Assembly (NCBI GenBank): GCA_002483265.1
Contig: DLHO01000009.1
Location: 252,728-316,727 of the forward strand
DNA length: 64,000 nucleotides
DNA from: Flavobacteriales bacterium UBA7666
GTDB lineage: Bacteria; Bacteroidota; Bacteroidia; Flavobacteriales_D; Crocinitomicaceae
Direction: 5' to 3'
This document shows positions 9,584-18,400 of this stretch, piece after piece. Below the pieces are notes generated by a model. It was not told where the DNA came from, did no database searches, and saw only the letters and a list, made by a program, of their open reading frames with translations. The translations under genes were made by a program, and so were the position numbers. The first letter of the stretch is position 1. Every line of letters begins with the position of its first letter.

Positions 9584-10873
9584 ATGACAAAGCTAATCGT
9601 ATTAATAGTTATCATTTTAGGAGTTATTGCCATAGCACAGTTGGTGCGTATGTATGAGCTTTCTTCTAAATTAAGAAATCGTCGTGAGGAAGATATCCCG
9701 AATCGCGATAACCGTTTAAACGCAACCTTATTATTGGTGTTTATGCTTGCGTTTTTCGCGTCTGTAATATACCTATTCGTTGAATATGGGTATACTGGTC
9801 GTGGAGAAGCAGCTTCAGTTCACGGTGCATCAACTGATTGGTTAATGGACTTGAACTTGTGGATTGTAATTGGTGTATTTTTCCTTACAAATGCTTTGCT
9901 TTTCGGATTCGCATTCAAATATGTACGTAAACCGGGAGTAAAAGCATATTGGTTCCCGCATGACAACCGTTTGGAGTTAGTTTGGACAGTTGTTCCGGCT
10001 ATCGTTCTTGCTGTAATCATCATCTTAGGATTGAGATCATGGAATGAGCAAACGGACGAATCACCAGATGAAGCAATTCGCATTGAATTATTCTCTAAAC
10101 AGTTTGACTGGACGGTACGTATGTCAGGTGACGATAACACATTGGGTTATTTCGATTACAAATTGACAAACGAAAACAACCCGATGGCTTTGTTGACTAC
10201 AAAAACAATTCAGGATGCGATTGATAGTATGGAGTACAGTTCAACTGGTATTCATGCATTAGAAGCGAAATTGAATAATCCTCATTTGATTTTCATTCCG
10301 GAAGACCACGATTTGATGGTTAAGGATTTGGCTAGAAAAGAGCGTATGGTTCGTATGTTGTATCAATTGAAAGCGCGTCACAATAGCGCATTGGATGCAC
10401 GTGCAATGGATGATATCGTTTTCAATGCGAATGACACTTTGTTTTTGTGTAAAGGACAGGATTACGAATTCAACTTCCGTTCGAAGGACGTTATTCACTC
10501 TGCTTTAATGCCTCATTTCCGTTCGCAAATGAATACGGTTCCGGGACAAACGACACGTTTTAAATTCATTCCAACAATTACTACTGCAGAGATGCGTGTG
10601 AAGATGAATAATCCAAAGTTCAATTACATCTTAATGTGTAATAAGATCTGTGGTTCATCTCACTACAAAATGAAATTGATGGTAGTGGTATTAGATAAAC
10701 CTGCATACAAGAAATGGTATGCGAAAGTTTCTAAGTTTGATCCGAAAGCAGCTGATGTTTGTAAGACGTTTAGAAATATTTACGCAGTAGGCAAACCAAA
10801 AGCGGTAGTAGCGGATTCTATAACTGTAGCAGCTGGAACGTCTGTTGATACAGCAGCAATGGCAACAAAGTAA
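9584..10873 (+). CDS. coxB: Cytochrome c oxidase subunit II (CuA)
   Basis: A 429-residue CuA-bearing subunit of an aa3-type terminal oxidase. It has four predicted N-terminal membrane helices (two more than the classical two), then 'LELVWTVVPAIVLAVIII', 'KQFDWTVRMSG', and the CuA binding site CNKICGSSHYKM near residues 351-362. The upstream CuA histidine is in 'DVIHSALMPHFRSQMN'. An insert of about 120 residues lies between the KQFDWT strand and the CuA loop, which seems usual in Bacteroidota. No fused haem domain is present, consistent with electrons coming directly from ACIII. Confidence 0.92.
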   Translation: MTKLIVLIVIILGVIAIAQLVRMYELSSKLRNRREEDIPNRDNRLNATLLLVFMLAFFASVIYLFVEYGYTGRGEAASVHGASTDWLMDLNLWIVIGVFFLTNALLFGFAFKYVRKPGVKAYWFPHDNRLELVWTVVPAIVLAVIIILGLRSWNEQTDESPDEAIRIELFSKQFDWTVRMSGDDNTLGYFDYKLTNENNPMALLTTKTIQDAIDSMEYSSTGIHALEAKLNNPHLIFIPEDHDLMVKDLARKERMVRMLYQLKARHNSALDARAMDDIVFNANDTLFLCKGQDYEFNFRSKDVIHSALMPHFRSQMNTVPGQTTRFKFIPTITTAEMRVKMNNPKFNYILMCNKICGSSHYKMKLMVVVLDKPAYKKWYAKVSKFDPKAADVCKTFRNIYAVGKPKAVVADSITVAAGTSVDTAAMATK

Positions 10874-10904
10874 TTATATAACAATAAAGTAAAAAAATAA
10901 AATC

Positions 10905-12713
10905 ATGGCAGCTCACGAAGCACACGCACCTCACGACGCTCATGGACATCACCACCATGAAGAGGGTTTTATTTCTAAATATATTTTTAGTCAAGACCAT
11001 AAAATGATTGGAAAGCAGTTCTTGATGACTGCTGTATTTATGGGAGTAGTAGCTATGCTATTGTCTATCTTGTTCCGTATTCAATTGGCTTGGCCAGGTG
11101 AGGAATCCGACTTCTTATCATTTTTCTTAGGTGAAACTTGGGCTCCGGGAGGAGTAATGAAAGAAAGCATGTACTTAGGATTGGTTACGATCCACGGTAC
11201 GATCATGGTATTCTTCTTGCTGACAGGTGGATTGTCCGGTACTTTCTCGAACTTACTTATTCCGTTGCAAATTGGTGCACGTGATATGGCTTCAGGTTTC
11301 TTGAACATGTTATCATACTGGATGTTCCTGATCTCTTCATTGATCATGTTGTTCTCTTTGTTCATTGAAACAGGACCAGCATCTTCAGGTTGGACGATCT
11401 ATCCTCCATTATCTGCATTACCTCAAGCAATTGAGGGTTCAGGTTTGGGTATGACTATGTGGTTGGTTTCCATGACAATCTTTATTGCTTCGTCTTTGTT
11501 GGGTTCATTGAACTACATCGTGACTATCTTTAACTTGCGTACAAAAGGAATGAAAATGACTCGTTTGCCATTGACAATCTGGGCATTCTTCATTACTGCA
11601 ATCCTAGGGGTATTATCATTCCCGGTTTTATTATCAGCTGCATTGTTATTAATGATGGATCGTTTGGCAGGAACTTCTTTCTACCTTTCTGATATCATTG
11701 TTGGTTCTGAAATGTTGGAGAACCACGGAGGGTCACCGTTATTGTATCAGCATTTATTCTGGTTCTTAGGTCACCCGGAGGTATACATCGTATTGTTACC
11801 TGCATTGGGTCTTACATCGGAGATTATCTCAACCAACTCGCGTAAACCAATCTTTGGTTACCGAGCGATGATTGGTTCTATCTTGGCAATTGGTTTCTTA
11901 TCCTTTATCGTTTGGGGTCACCACATGTTTATTACGGGTATGAATCCGTTCATTGGTTCGGTATTCGTATTTACTACTTTGTTGATTGCGATTCCATCTG
12001 CTGTAAAAGTATTTAACTACATTACAACTATCTGGAGAGGATCGAATATCTATACTCCGGCAATGTTGTTCTCAATCGGATTAGTATCTACGTTCATCAC
12101 AGGTGGTGTTACGGGTATTATCCTTGCAGATTCAGCATTGGATATTGCAGTTCACGATACGTATTTCGTTGTGGCTCACTTCCACATTGTAATGGGTATG
12201 TCAGCAGTATTCGGAATGTTTGCTGGTGTTTATCATTGGTTCCCTAAAATGTACGGACGTATGTTGAACACTCGTTTAGGATATGCTCACTTCTGGGTTA
12301 CTATTGTTGGAGCATATGGAGTATTCTTCCCAATGCATTTTGTTGGAATTGCAGGAGCTCCTCGTCGATACTACGATTATACTGTAATGGGTGAATATGA
12401 CAAACCGACTTTTGATATGATCATGGATTTGAATGTGATTATCACAGTGTTTGCAATTATCGCAGCATTTGGTCAGTTGATTTTCTTATTCAATTTCTTC
12501 TATAGTATTTTTAGAGGACCTAAAGCAGTTCAAAATCCTTGGAGATCAAATACATTAGAATGGACAACTCCGGTTTCACACGTTCACGGAAACTGGCCAG
12601 GTGCAATTCCTGAAGTTCACCGTTGGCCTTATGATTACTCTAAGCCTGGAGCAGAGGAAGACTTTATTTCTCAAATTGTTCCTTTAGCTGAAGGAGAAGA
12701 AGGAGATCATTAG
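10905..12713 (+). CDS. coxA: Cytochrome c oxidase subunit I (haem a / a3-CuB)
   Basis: A 602-residue catalytic subunit with about 12 membrane helices. The low-spin haem ligand is in 'TIHGTIMVFFLLTGG'. CuB/Tyr crosslink motif GHPEVY lies near residue 288 and marks an A1-type haem-copper oxidase. 'WGHHMFITGM' carries the CuB histidines, and 'HDTYFVVAHFHIVMG' carries the haem a3 and haem a ligands. The His-rich N-terminus (HEAHAPHDAHGHHHHEE) is low complexity. Last gene of the act-cox operon; subunits III and IV are not in this window. ACIII and this oxidase are known to form a supercomplex in Flavobacterium. Confidence 0.95.
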   Translation: MAAHEAHAPHDAHGHHHHEEGFISKYIFSQDHKMIGKQFLMTAVFMGVVAMLLSILFRIQLAWPGEESDFLSFFLGETWAPGGVMKESMYLGLVTIHGTIMVFFLLTGGLSGTFSNLLIPLQIGARDMASGFLNMLSYWMFLISSLIMLFSLFIETGPASSGWTIYPPLSALPQAIEGSGLGMTMWLVSMTIFIASSLLGSLNYIVTIFNLRTKGMKMTRLPLTIWAFFITAILGVLSFPVLLSAALLLMMDRLAGTSFYLSDIIVGSEMLENHGGSPLLYQHLFWFLGHPEVYIVLLPALGLTSEIISTNSRKPIFGYRAMIGSILAIGFLSFIVWGHHMFITGMNPFIGSVFVFTTLLIAIPSAVKVFNYITTIWRGSNIYTPAMLFSIGLVSTFITGGVTGIILADSALDIAVHDTYFVVAHFHIVMGMSAVFGMFAGVYHWFPKMYGRMLNTRLGYAHFWVTIVGAYGVFFPMHFVGIAGAPRRYYDYTVMGEYDKPTFDMIMDLNVIITVFAIIAAFGQLIFLFNFFYSIFRGPKAVQNPWRSNTLEWTTPVSHVHGNWPGAIPEVHRWPYDYSKPGAEEDFISQIVPLAEGEEGDH

Positions 12714-12735
12714 AATCTTTCAATATAAAATTGAG

Positions 12736-12767
12736 AATCCCTGCTTGGAAACGAGTGGGGATTTTTT
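12736..12767 (+). terminator. Intrinsic terminator after coxA
   Basis: AATCCC (12736-12741) can pair with GGGATT (12758-12763), and the stem runs into a T tract (12762-12767). It lies 22 bases after the coxA stop and closes the respiratory operon. Confidence 0.65.
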
Positions 12768-12890
12768 ATTAACCACAATAGCCAGATAGAACATATAGGT
12801 GGTATATTGCTGAAAAATTGAAAAGAGTTCGATTTGCAAAAGCCTTTTCAATTCTCTATGTGCCTATGTAACTATGTGGTTCAAAGATTG

Positions 12891-12898
12891 TATTTTTG
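12891..12898 (+). promoter_or_regulatory. -7 box (TATTTTTG) before ruvB
   Basis: TATTTTTG is an exact TAnnTTTG match ten bases before the ruvB ATG at 12909, implying a very short leader. The -33 element is not obvious. Confidence 0.5.
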
Positions 12899-12908
12899 TA
12901 ATTAGTAT

Positions 12909-13931
12909 ATGGAAGACGAATCATTTGACTATAGATCCGAAGTATCTAATCCTGAAAAGGAATATGATAAAGTATTGCGCCCGAAATTATTGAATGATTT
13001 TGCGGGACAACCACAAGTAGTCGATAATTTGGAGATCTTCGTTCAGGCAGCGGTTAAGCGGGATGAGCCATTAGACCACGTCTTGCTTCACGGCCCTCCG
13101 GGACTTGGAAAAACGACTTTAGCCAATATTATTGCCAATGAACTCAAGGTAGGATTTAAAGTTACCAGCGGCCCTGTTTTGGATAAACCAGGTGATCTTG
13201 CCGGACTTTTGACAAACCTGGCTAAAGGTGATGTGCTTTTCATAGACGAGATTCATCGCTTGAGTCCGGTTGTAGAGGAATACCTTTATTCCGCAATGGA
13301 AGATTATTGCATTGACATCTTAATTGATTCAGGAGCGAATGCACGAACTGTTCAAATCGGTTTGAATCCATTTACACTAATTGGTGCAACAACACGTTCA
13401 GGATTACTTACAGCGCCATTAAGAGCGCGTTTTGGAATTAACTTGCGATTGGAATATTACGATATGGAGACTTTGTCTGCCATTATCGGACGTTCAGCCG
13501 AGTTATTAGATATCCCGATTCAAGATGAGGCAGCTTATGAAATTTCCAGACGAAGCAGGGGAACTCCCAGAATTGCGAACTCCATTTTGCGAAGAGTGCG
13601 TGATTTCGCTCAGATAAAAGGAGACGGAACCATTACATTGGCCATTACACAGCATGCTTTGGATGCCTTAAATGTAGATAAGTACGGATTGGATGAAATG
13701 GATAACCGTATTCTGAAAGCTATCATCGATAAATTCAAAGGCGGACCTGTTGGATTGACAACCATTGCTACGGCTATTGGGGAGAATGCAGGTACCCTTG
13801 AAGAAGTGTATGAACCGTTTTTAATCCAGGAAGGATTTTTGATGAGAACCCCAAGAGGCAGAAAAGCAACTCAAAAGGCTTTTGAACACTTGGGATTCGA
13901 TATGGGATGGCAGCAAGGTGGTTTGTTTTAG
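12909..13931 (+). CDS. ruvB: Holliday junction branch migration helicase RuvB
   Basis: A 340-residue AAA+ motor that, with RuvA, drives branch migration of Holliday junctions in recombination and repair. Seen: 'LRPKLLNDFAGQ' at the N-terminus, Walker A GPPGLGKTT (~61-69), Walker B with DEIHR (~113), sensor/arginine finger region 'GATTRSGLLTAPLRARFG', and the winged-helix end with 'FLMRTPRGRKAT'. Length matches the family (330-350). A coxA-ruvB-queG order is, as I recall, common in Flavobacteriia; here an exported unknown on the other strand separates ruvB and queG. Confidence 0.97.
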   Translation: MEDESFDYRSEVSNPEKEYDKVLRPKLLNDFAGQPQVVDNLEIFVQAAVKRDEPLDHVLLHGPPGLGKTTLANIIANELKVGFKVTSGPVLDKPGDLAGLLTNLAKGDVLFIDEIHRLSPVVEEYLYSAMEDYCIDILIDSGANARTVQIGLNPFTLIGATTRSGLLTAPLRARFGINLRLEYYDMETLSAIIGRSAELLDIPIQDEAAYEISRRSRGTPRIANSILRRVRDFAQIKGDGTITLAITQHALDALNVDKYGLDEMDNRILKAIIDKFKGGPVGLTTIATAIGENAGTLEEVYEPFLIQEGFLMRTPRGRKATQKAFEHLGFDMGWQQGGLF

Positions 13932-13950
13932 ATTTCCGTAAAATCAAAAA

Positions 13951-13974
13951 ACGGATGAAATCTCTTTCACCCGT
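13951..13974. terminator. Hairpin between convergent ruvB and the 14007 gene
   Basis: Positions 13951-13960 pair with 13965-13974 (nine of ten positions match, one A/C mismatch) with a four-base loop. A poly-A stretch precedes it, giving a T tract on the minus strand, so it may serve mainly the minus-strand gene. Confidence 0.5.
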
Positions 13975-14006
13975 TCTTCAATTGATAGTATAAATTTCAG
14001 TTCTAA

Positions 14007-14795
14007 CTATAAATATTGGTTAGCTACCAGCCATTTTACGATTCTATCCAATACCAATTGATTGCGGTCAATAGATGATGCGCTAAATGTAACATTGTCG
14101 GCTGAAGCTATCGGCACTGTGCGTTTCAAATTGTCTTTCATCGTATGCACCTCCATGTTTTTCGCATTGTTGCCACCTGTAAATGTTGCTTTGGCAATCG
14201 TTACACCAGAAGGCAGTTTAAACTCATAGGTATCGTTACCGGTACTTTTAACACTAATGTCTTTAAAGCTTCCGATGATTTTTGAGTCTTGTTCGATGTT
14301 TTTGTCCTCTTTTAAGTTGATAGGCCAGCTTTTGTTGCGACCCACAAGTGTATAATTCATAGCAATTTTTGGTGCTTTCCCTTTTTTAGCGATGAATTCC
14401 TGTACTTTTTGATCGTCTAATTTTCCATCAGCGAAAATCCCGCTTTTACCTAATAGCTTAGCAAAAGACTTTTCAGTTCCCATTTTTGATACTGTGAAAA
14501 TCCCGATTTGATTAGCAGTCAAAAAAGTGATTCGGTAAAAATGATCCATATTATTGTTCGGATCTTGTTCAAATTCGCCTGCATATGCTGCAATAATCAG
14601 TTTTTCTCCGTCCATTGAGCTTACTTCAAAGGTGCTGGTGAGTCCCATGTTTTCAGTGTCTTTGATTTTGGTGATTTTTGCTACATCTGTTCCATCAATG
14701 GTTAATACACCCTCAACATATGTATATTCGGATTTTTGAGCAAATAAGGAGAATGCACCGATTAGTGGAAGCATTAGTAAAATGAGTCTTTTCAT
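14007..14795 (-). CDS. Exported protein of unknown function
   Basis: A 262-residue protein with a clear signal peptide (MKRLILLMLPLIGAFSLFAQ). The mature part is mostly beta-rich (repeats of hydrophobic/charged alternation such as 'EYTYVEGVLTIDGTDVAKI') and ends in 'RIVKWLVANQYL'. No catalytic motif, lipobox or T9SS tail was seen, so it is probably periplasmic. I do not recognise the family; the style resembles small Bacteroidota exported proteins made only in this group. It is monocistronic, with its own -7 box (14817-14824), and converges with ruvB. Confidence 0.7.
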   Translation of the reverse strand: MKRLILLMLPLIGAFSLFAQKSEYTYVEGVLTIDGTDVAKITKIKDTENMGLTSTFEVSSMDGEKLIIAAYAGEFEQDPNNNMDHFYRITFLTANQIGIFTVSKMGTEKSFAKLLGKSGIFADGKLDDQKVQEFIAKKGKAPKIAMNYTLVGRNKSWPINLKEDKNIEQDSKIIGSFKDISVKSTGNDTYEFKLPSGVTIAKATFTGGNNAKNMEVHTMKDNLKRTVPIASADNVTFSASSIDRNQLVLDRIVKWLVANQYL

Positions 14796-14816
14796 ACAGA
14801 ATGATTTTAATTTTTA

Positions 14817-14824
14817 CAAATGTA
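14817..14824 (-). promoter_or_regulatory. -7 box (TACATTTG) for the 14795 gene
   Basis: On the minus strand this reads TACATTTG followed by a T/A-rich initial transcribed region, a full TAnnTTTG match 21 bases upstream of the start codon. Confidence 0.5.
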
Positions 14825-14979
14825 TGGAATAACTCCATAGTCGTGAAAAGTTAACGAAAAGTTTAGTTATTATTGGCATAAAGTGAATGCGATACCGTTA
14901 TTTTCAAAACTCAATCGATATGACTAATTTTAGATGCTGTATTCAATATGAATTCCAACAAGGCACTTTGTTTTAGATC

Positions 14980-15930
14980 ATGCAACAAGATCAATTAAAA
15001 AAACGGATTCGAAGAAAAGCGGAAGAAATAGGCTTCCTCCACGTTGGCTTTTCCAAAGCAGATTTTTTGGCTTCTGAAGAACCTCGTTTAGTGAATTGGT
15101 TAAAGGCTGAAAAGCATGGGAAGATGTCTTATATGGAAAATCACTTTGATATGCGTCTTGATCCTCGTTTATTGGTTCCAGGTGCAAAAACAGTGATCTC
15201 ATTAGCATACAATTATTTTCCTAAAGCAACTCAGCGTTCAGATACCTTTCAGATTTCCAAATATGCATATGGGAAGGATTATCACGATGTAGTTCGGAAT
15301 AAGTTAAAACAATTGGTCTCCGAATTGCAGGAAGAGATTGGAGAGATTGAAGGTCGGGTATTTGTAGACAGTGCACCAATTCTTGAAAAAGCCTGGGCCG
15401 AAAAAAGTGGTGTTGGTTGGGTGGGGAAGAACGGAAATCTGATTCAACCAAAAACCGGTTCCTTTTTCTTTTTGGCAGAAATCATTTGTGATCTTGAATT
15501 GGAACCTGATGGACCGATTCGCGATTACTGTGGTTCTTGTACGAAATGCATAGATGCTTGTCCAACTGATGCGATCGAAGCACCATACATTGTGAATGGA
15601 TCCAAGTGCATTTCTTATGCAACCATTGAATTGAAAGATGCAGACTTGCCGGAGTTATTTCGCGGCAATATGCATAACTGGGTTTACGGTTGTGATATTT
15701 GTCAGGATGTATGCCCTTGGAATCGCTTTTCGAAACCACATACCGAACCGGAATTTGAACCGAAGTTGGAGATTCTGAATTTTTCAAATCAAGACTGGTT
15801 GGAATTGGATGAGCTTGCTTTTCAATCCATCTTTAAGGGAAGTGCCGTAAAAAGAACCAAGTTTTCAGGATTGAAAAGAAACCTTGTTTTCGTGAATTCC
15901 ACTTCAGAAAATGGTAGGTTTCAGGGATAA
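14980..15930 (+). CDS. queG: Epoxyqueuosine reductase QueG
   Basis: A cobalamin-dependent enzyme that reduces epoxyqueuosine to queuosine at the wobble base of certain tRNAs, the last step of queuosine synthesis. The 316 residues match the family length. Two 4Fe-4S clusters are shown by CGSCTKCIDACPTDAI (~184-199) and CDICQDVCPWN (~245), with 'CISYATIEL' between them. Upstream are 'AKTVISLAYNY' and 'ILEKAWAEKSGVGWVGKN', both typical of QueG. No cobalamin riboswitch is seen in front of it. A start at 14980 gives a normal N-terminus (MQQDQLKKRIRRKAEEIGF). Confidence 0.95.
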   Translation: MQQDQLKKRIRRKAEEIGFLHVGFSKADFLASEEPRLVNWLKAEKHGKMSYMENHFDMRLDPRLLVPGAKTVISLAYNYFPKATQRSDTFQISKYAYGKDYHDVVRNKLKQLVSELQEEIGEIEGRVFVDSAPILEKAWAEKSGVGWVGKNGNLIQPKTGSFFFLAEIICDLELEPDGPIRDYCGSCTKCIDACPTDAIEAPYIVNGSKCISYATIELKDADLPELFRGNMHNWVYGCDICQDVCPWNRFSKPHTEPEFEPKLEILNFSNQDWLELDELAFQSIFKGSAVKRTKFSGLKRNLVFVNSTSENGRFQG

Positions 15931-16007
15931 GAGTAAATTATCTTCATTTTATTTTAATGATTTGTTAAACCTTTGATAATAAATTACATCATAGGGGAAA
16001 CTACAAC

Positions 16008-18272
16008 ATGAAACAGACTTTCCTATTGGTGCTGCTTGCGTGCACCTTCCTTACTGAATTGTCCCATGCGCAGGGATTCTATGACAGATCAACTGTTCAA
16101 AAAATCGAAATATTCTTTAGTGCTTCCAATTGGGATGCGCAACTAGATGCACTCGCTGCAACGACAGAAGATTACTTATTGGCAGATTCCGTTCGGATTA
16201 ATGGGACTAGCTTTGATAGTGTTGGTGTAAAGTACAAAGGGAATAGCTCCTACAATCAGAACAACAACAAGAATCCGATCCATATTGAATTGGATTATGT
16301 ACATGGTAGTTATGATTATCAGGGGTATACAGATATCAAATTACAGAATGGTTATCAGGATCCATCCATGATTCGAGAGGTGCTTTCGTATGCAATTCTG
16401 GAACAATACATGGATTGTCCGAAGGCGAATTTTGCAAATGTTTACATCAATGGGACATTGCGAGGAGTCTATTCCAGTGCTGAATCGATTAATTCCAAGT
16501 TTAATGGTGAGCACTATTATACATCTGATGGATCTTTTTTCAAATGTAATCCAATTGGTGGAGCAGGTCCGGGAAGTGGAGTTAGCCCTGATTTGAAGTA
16601 TTTGGGAAGCGATAGTTCGCTTTACGCGAGTGGTTACGAATTGAAATCGAATTACGGATGGAATGATCTGGTAGATTTGGCAAACACTTTGAACAACAAC
16701 TTTTCTGCTATTGAATCCAAATTGGATATGGATCGTGCAATTTGGATGCTGGCATACAACAATGTATTGGTGAATCTGGATTCATACTCCGGAGCATTTC
16801 GTCAGAACTATTACTTATACAAAGATTTAAATGATCGATTCATTACAACTATTTGGGATTTGAACATGAGTTTTGCCGGTTTTCCAGGAGGACCAACCCA
16901 AGGACAGTCTTACACTGCAACAACACTGGATCCTTTTTCAAACAGTACTTCAACAGATCATCCCTTGATCCTGAAAATGCTTGCCAATCCGATGTATAAG
17001 CGCATGTATATGGCACATCTCAGAACCATTGTTCAGGAAATATTTGCTTCAGGTAGCTACCTGACTACAGCCAATGCATTACGTACTACTATTGATGCTT
17101 CTGTTCAAGCTGACCCATATAAGTTTTATACCTATACGCAGTTCCAAAATGGAATGACAACAACGGTGACAGGTGGTGGTCCGGGCGGGGGATCCACTCC
17201 GGGAATTCAACAGTTGATGGCTGCTCGCGTAACGTATTTTCAATCGAATGCAGATTATTTGTTAGCAGCTCCGGTAATTACAGCCTATGCAGCAAGTAAT
17301 AATACTCCTAATTACGGAGCAACGATTACAATCACGGCTACTTGTACAAATGAATCTACCGTATTCCTTGGATATCGTCTGGAGCATCCGCTTCGATTCA
17401 ATCGGATTCAAATGTATGATGATGGAATGCACAACGATGGTAATGCCGGAGATCATGTTTACGGAGCTGATGTTGTATTGAATGGTATTACTATGGAATA
17501 TTACATCTATGCTGAGAATGCAACTGCTGGAATTTTTAGTCCCAGTCGCGCAGAACATGAGTTTCACACTGTGAATATTACGATTGTTTTGCCTGCCATT
17601 GGTGATGTTTTGGTAAATGAACTGATGGCCGATAATAGTTCAACTGCATACGATTCAAATGGCGAAAACGATGATTGGGTTGAATTGTACAATCATACTT
17701 CAACTGCAAAGGATTTGTCCGGATTGTATTTGACAGATGATGTAACCAATTTGACCAAGTGGCAGATTCCGTTAGGGACAGCTATCAATGCCAATGACGT
17801 ATTGATTATCTGGGTTGATAATGACTCTGAACAAAGTGGTTTACATGCCAATTTCAAATTGAGTGCTTCTGGTGAGTCTGTAATCTTATCAGATGGAACA
17901 ACGATTTATGATCAGGTTGATTTTGGAATCCAGACACAAGACATTTCCTATGCCCGTTGCCCGGACGGAGGCGCCTTTACCTTTGCTGATCCTACATTTG
18001 ATGCTTTGAATAATTGCGCTTTGGGTCTGTATGAATGGTCACAATCAGCAGCACGCATTTATCCGAATCCAAGCAATGGAAATTTCACTATTCAAACAGA
18101 TGCCAAGGGAGCTTATGCAGTTTATGACTTGTCGGGACGTGAGGTTACAACCGGTTCTTTGGAAAATTCCGCAACGGTAATAGATGCTCAAATGTGGAAG
18201 CAAGGAACTTACTTAGTTCGTATTCAGGATAAATTGGGGAATTTGCAAACAACACAATTGATTAAGTATTAA
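16008..18272 (+). CDS. Exported CotH-kinase family protein with lamin-tail domain and T9SS signal
   Basis: A 754-residue surface or secreted protein. Residues 1-21 are a signal peptide. Residues ~25-300 form a CotH domain ('VQKIEIFFSASNWDAQLDAL', 'GVKYKGNSSYN', 'IKLQNGYQDPSMIREVLSY', 'RGVYSSAESIN', 'TTIWDLNMSFAG'), the kinase-like fold of spore coat protein CotH, here extracellular. An FN3-like linker follows. A lamin-tail domain lies at ~530-650 ('VLVNELMADNSS', 'DWVELYNHT', 'DLSGLYLTDD', 'KLSASGESVILSDG'). The last ~75 residues are a T9SS sorting domain (ARIYPNPSNGNF ... GTYLVRIQD). First gene of a three-gene exported cluster with DUF1800 and DUF1501 proteins. Whether it phosphorylates anything is unknown. 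Confidence 0.85.
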   Translation: MKQTFLLVLLACTFLTELSHAQGFYDRSTVQKIEIFFSASNWDAQLDALAATTEDYLLADSVRINGTSFDSVGVKYKGNSSYNQNNNKNPIHIELDYVHGSYDYQGYTDIKLQNGYQDPSMIREVLSYAILEQYMDCPKANFANVYINGTLRGVYSSAESINSKFNGEHYYTSDGSFFKCNPIGGAGPGSGVSPDLKYLGSDSSLYASGYELKSNYGWNDLVDLANTLNNNFSAIESKLDMDRAIWMLAYNNVLVNLDSYSGAFRQNYYLYKDLNDRFITTIWDLNMSFAGFPGGPTQGQSYTATTLDPFSNSTSTDHPLILKMLANPMYKRMYMAHLRTIVQEIFASGSYLTTANALRTTIDASVQADPYKFYTYTQFQNGMTTTVTGGGPGGGSTPGIQQLMAARVTYFQSNADYLLAAPVITAYAASNNTPNYGATITITATCTNESTVFLGYRLEHPLRFNRIQMYDDGMHNDGNAGDHVYGADVVLNGITMEYYIYAENATAGIFSPSRAEHEFHTVNITIVLPAIGDVLVNELMADNSSTAYDSNGENDDWVELYNHTSTAKDLSGLYLTDDVTNLTKWQIPLGTAINANDVLIIWVDNDSEQSGLHANFKLSASGESVILSDGTTIYDQVDFGIQTQDISYARCPDGGAFTFADPTFDALNNCALGLYEWSQSAARIYPNPSNGNFTIQTDAKGAYAVYDLSGREVTTGSLENSATVIDAQMWKQGTYLVRIQDKLGNLQTTQLIKY

Positions 18273-18400
18273 ATGTGAAGGCTTCTGCTTGTTGAATATT
18301 GGTCAGGATAACACAAACAAGTTGAAAATTGCAAGATAGAAAGTTCATCTTGTAAGTTCGGACTTTTTGTACTAAATTTCTCCAGCTAAAACATACTATT

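Noticed and set aside
14904..14979. Cobalamin riboswitch before queG
   Set aside because: QueG needs cobalamin, but the short upstream stretch lacks the B12-box and the needed length.
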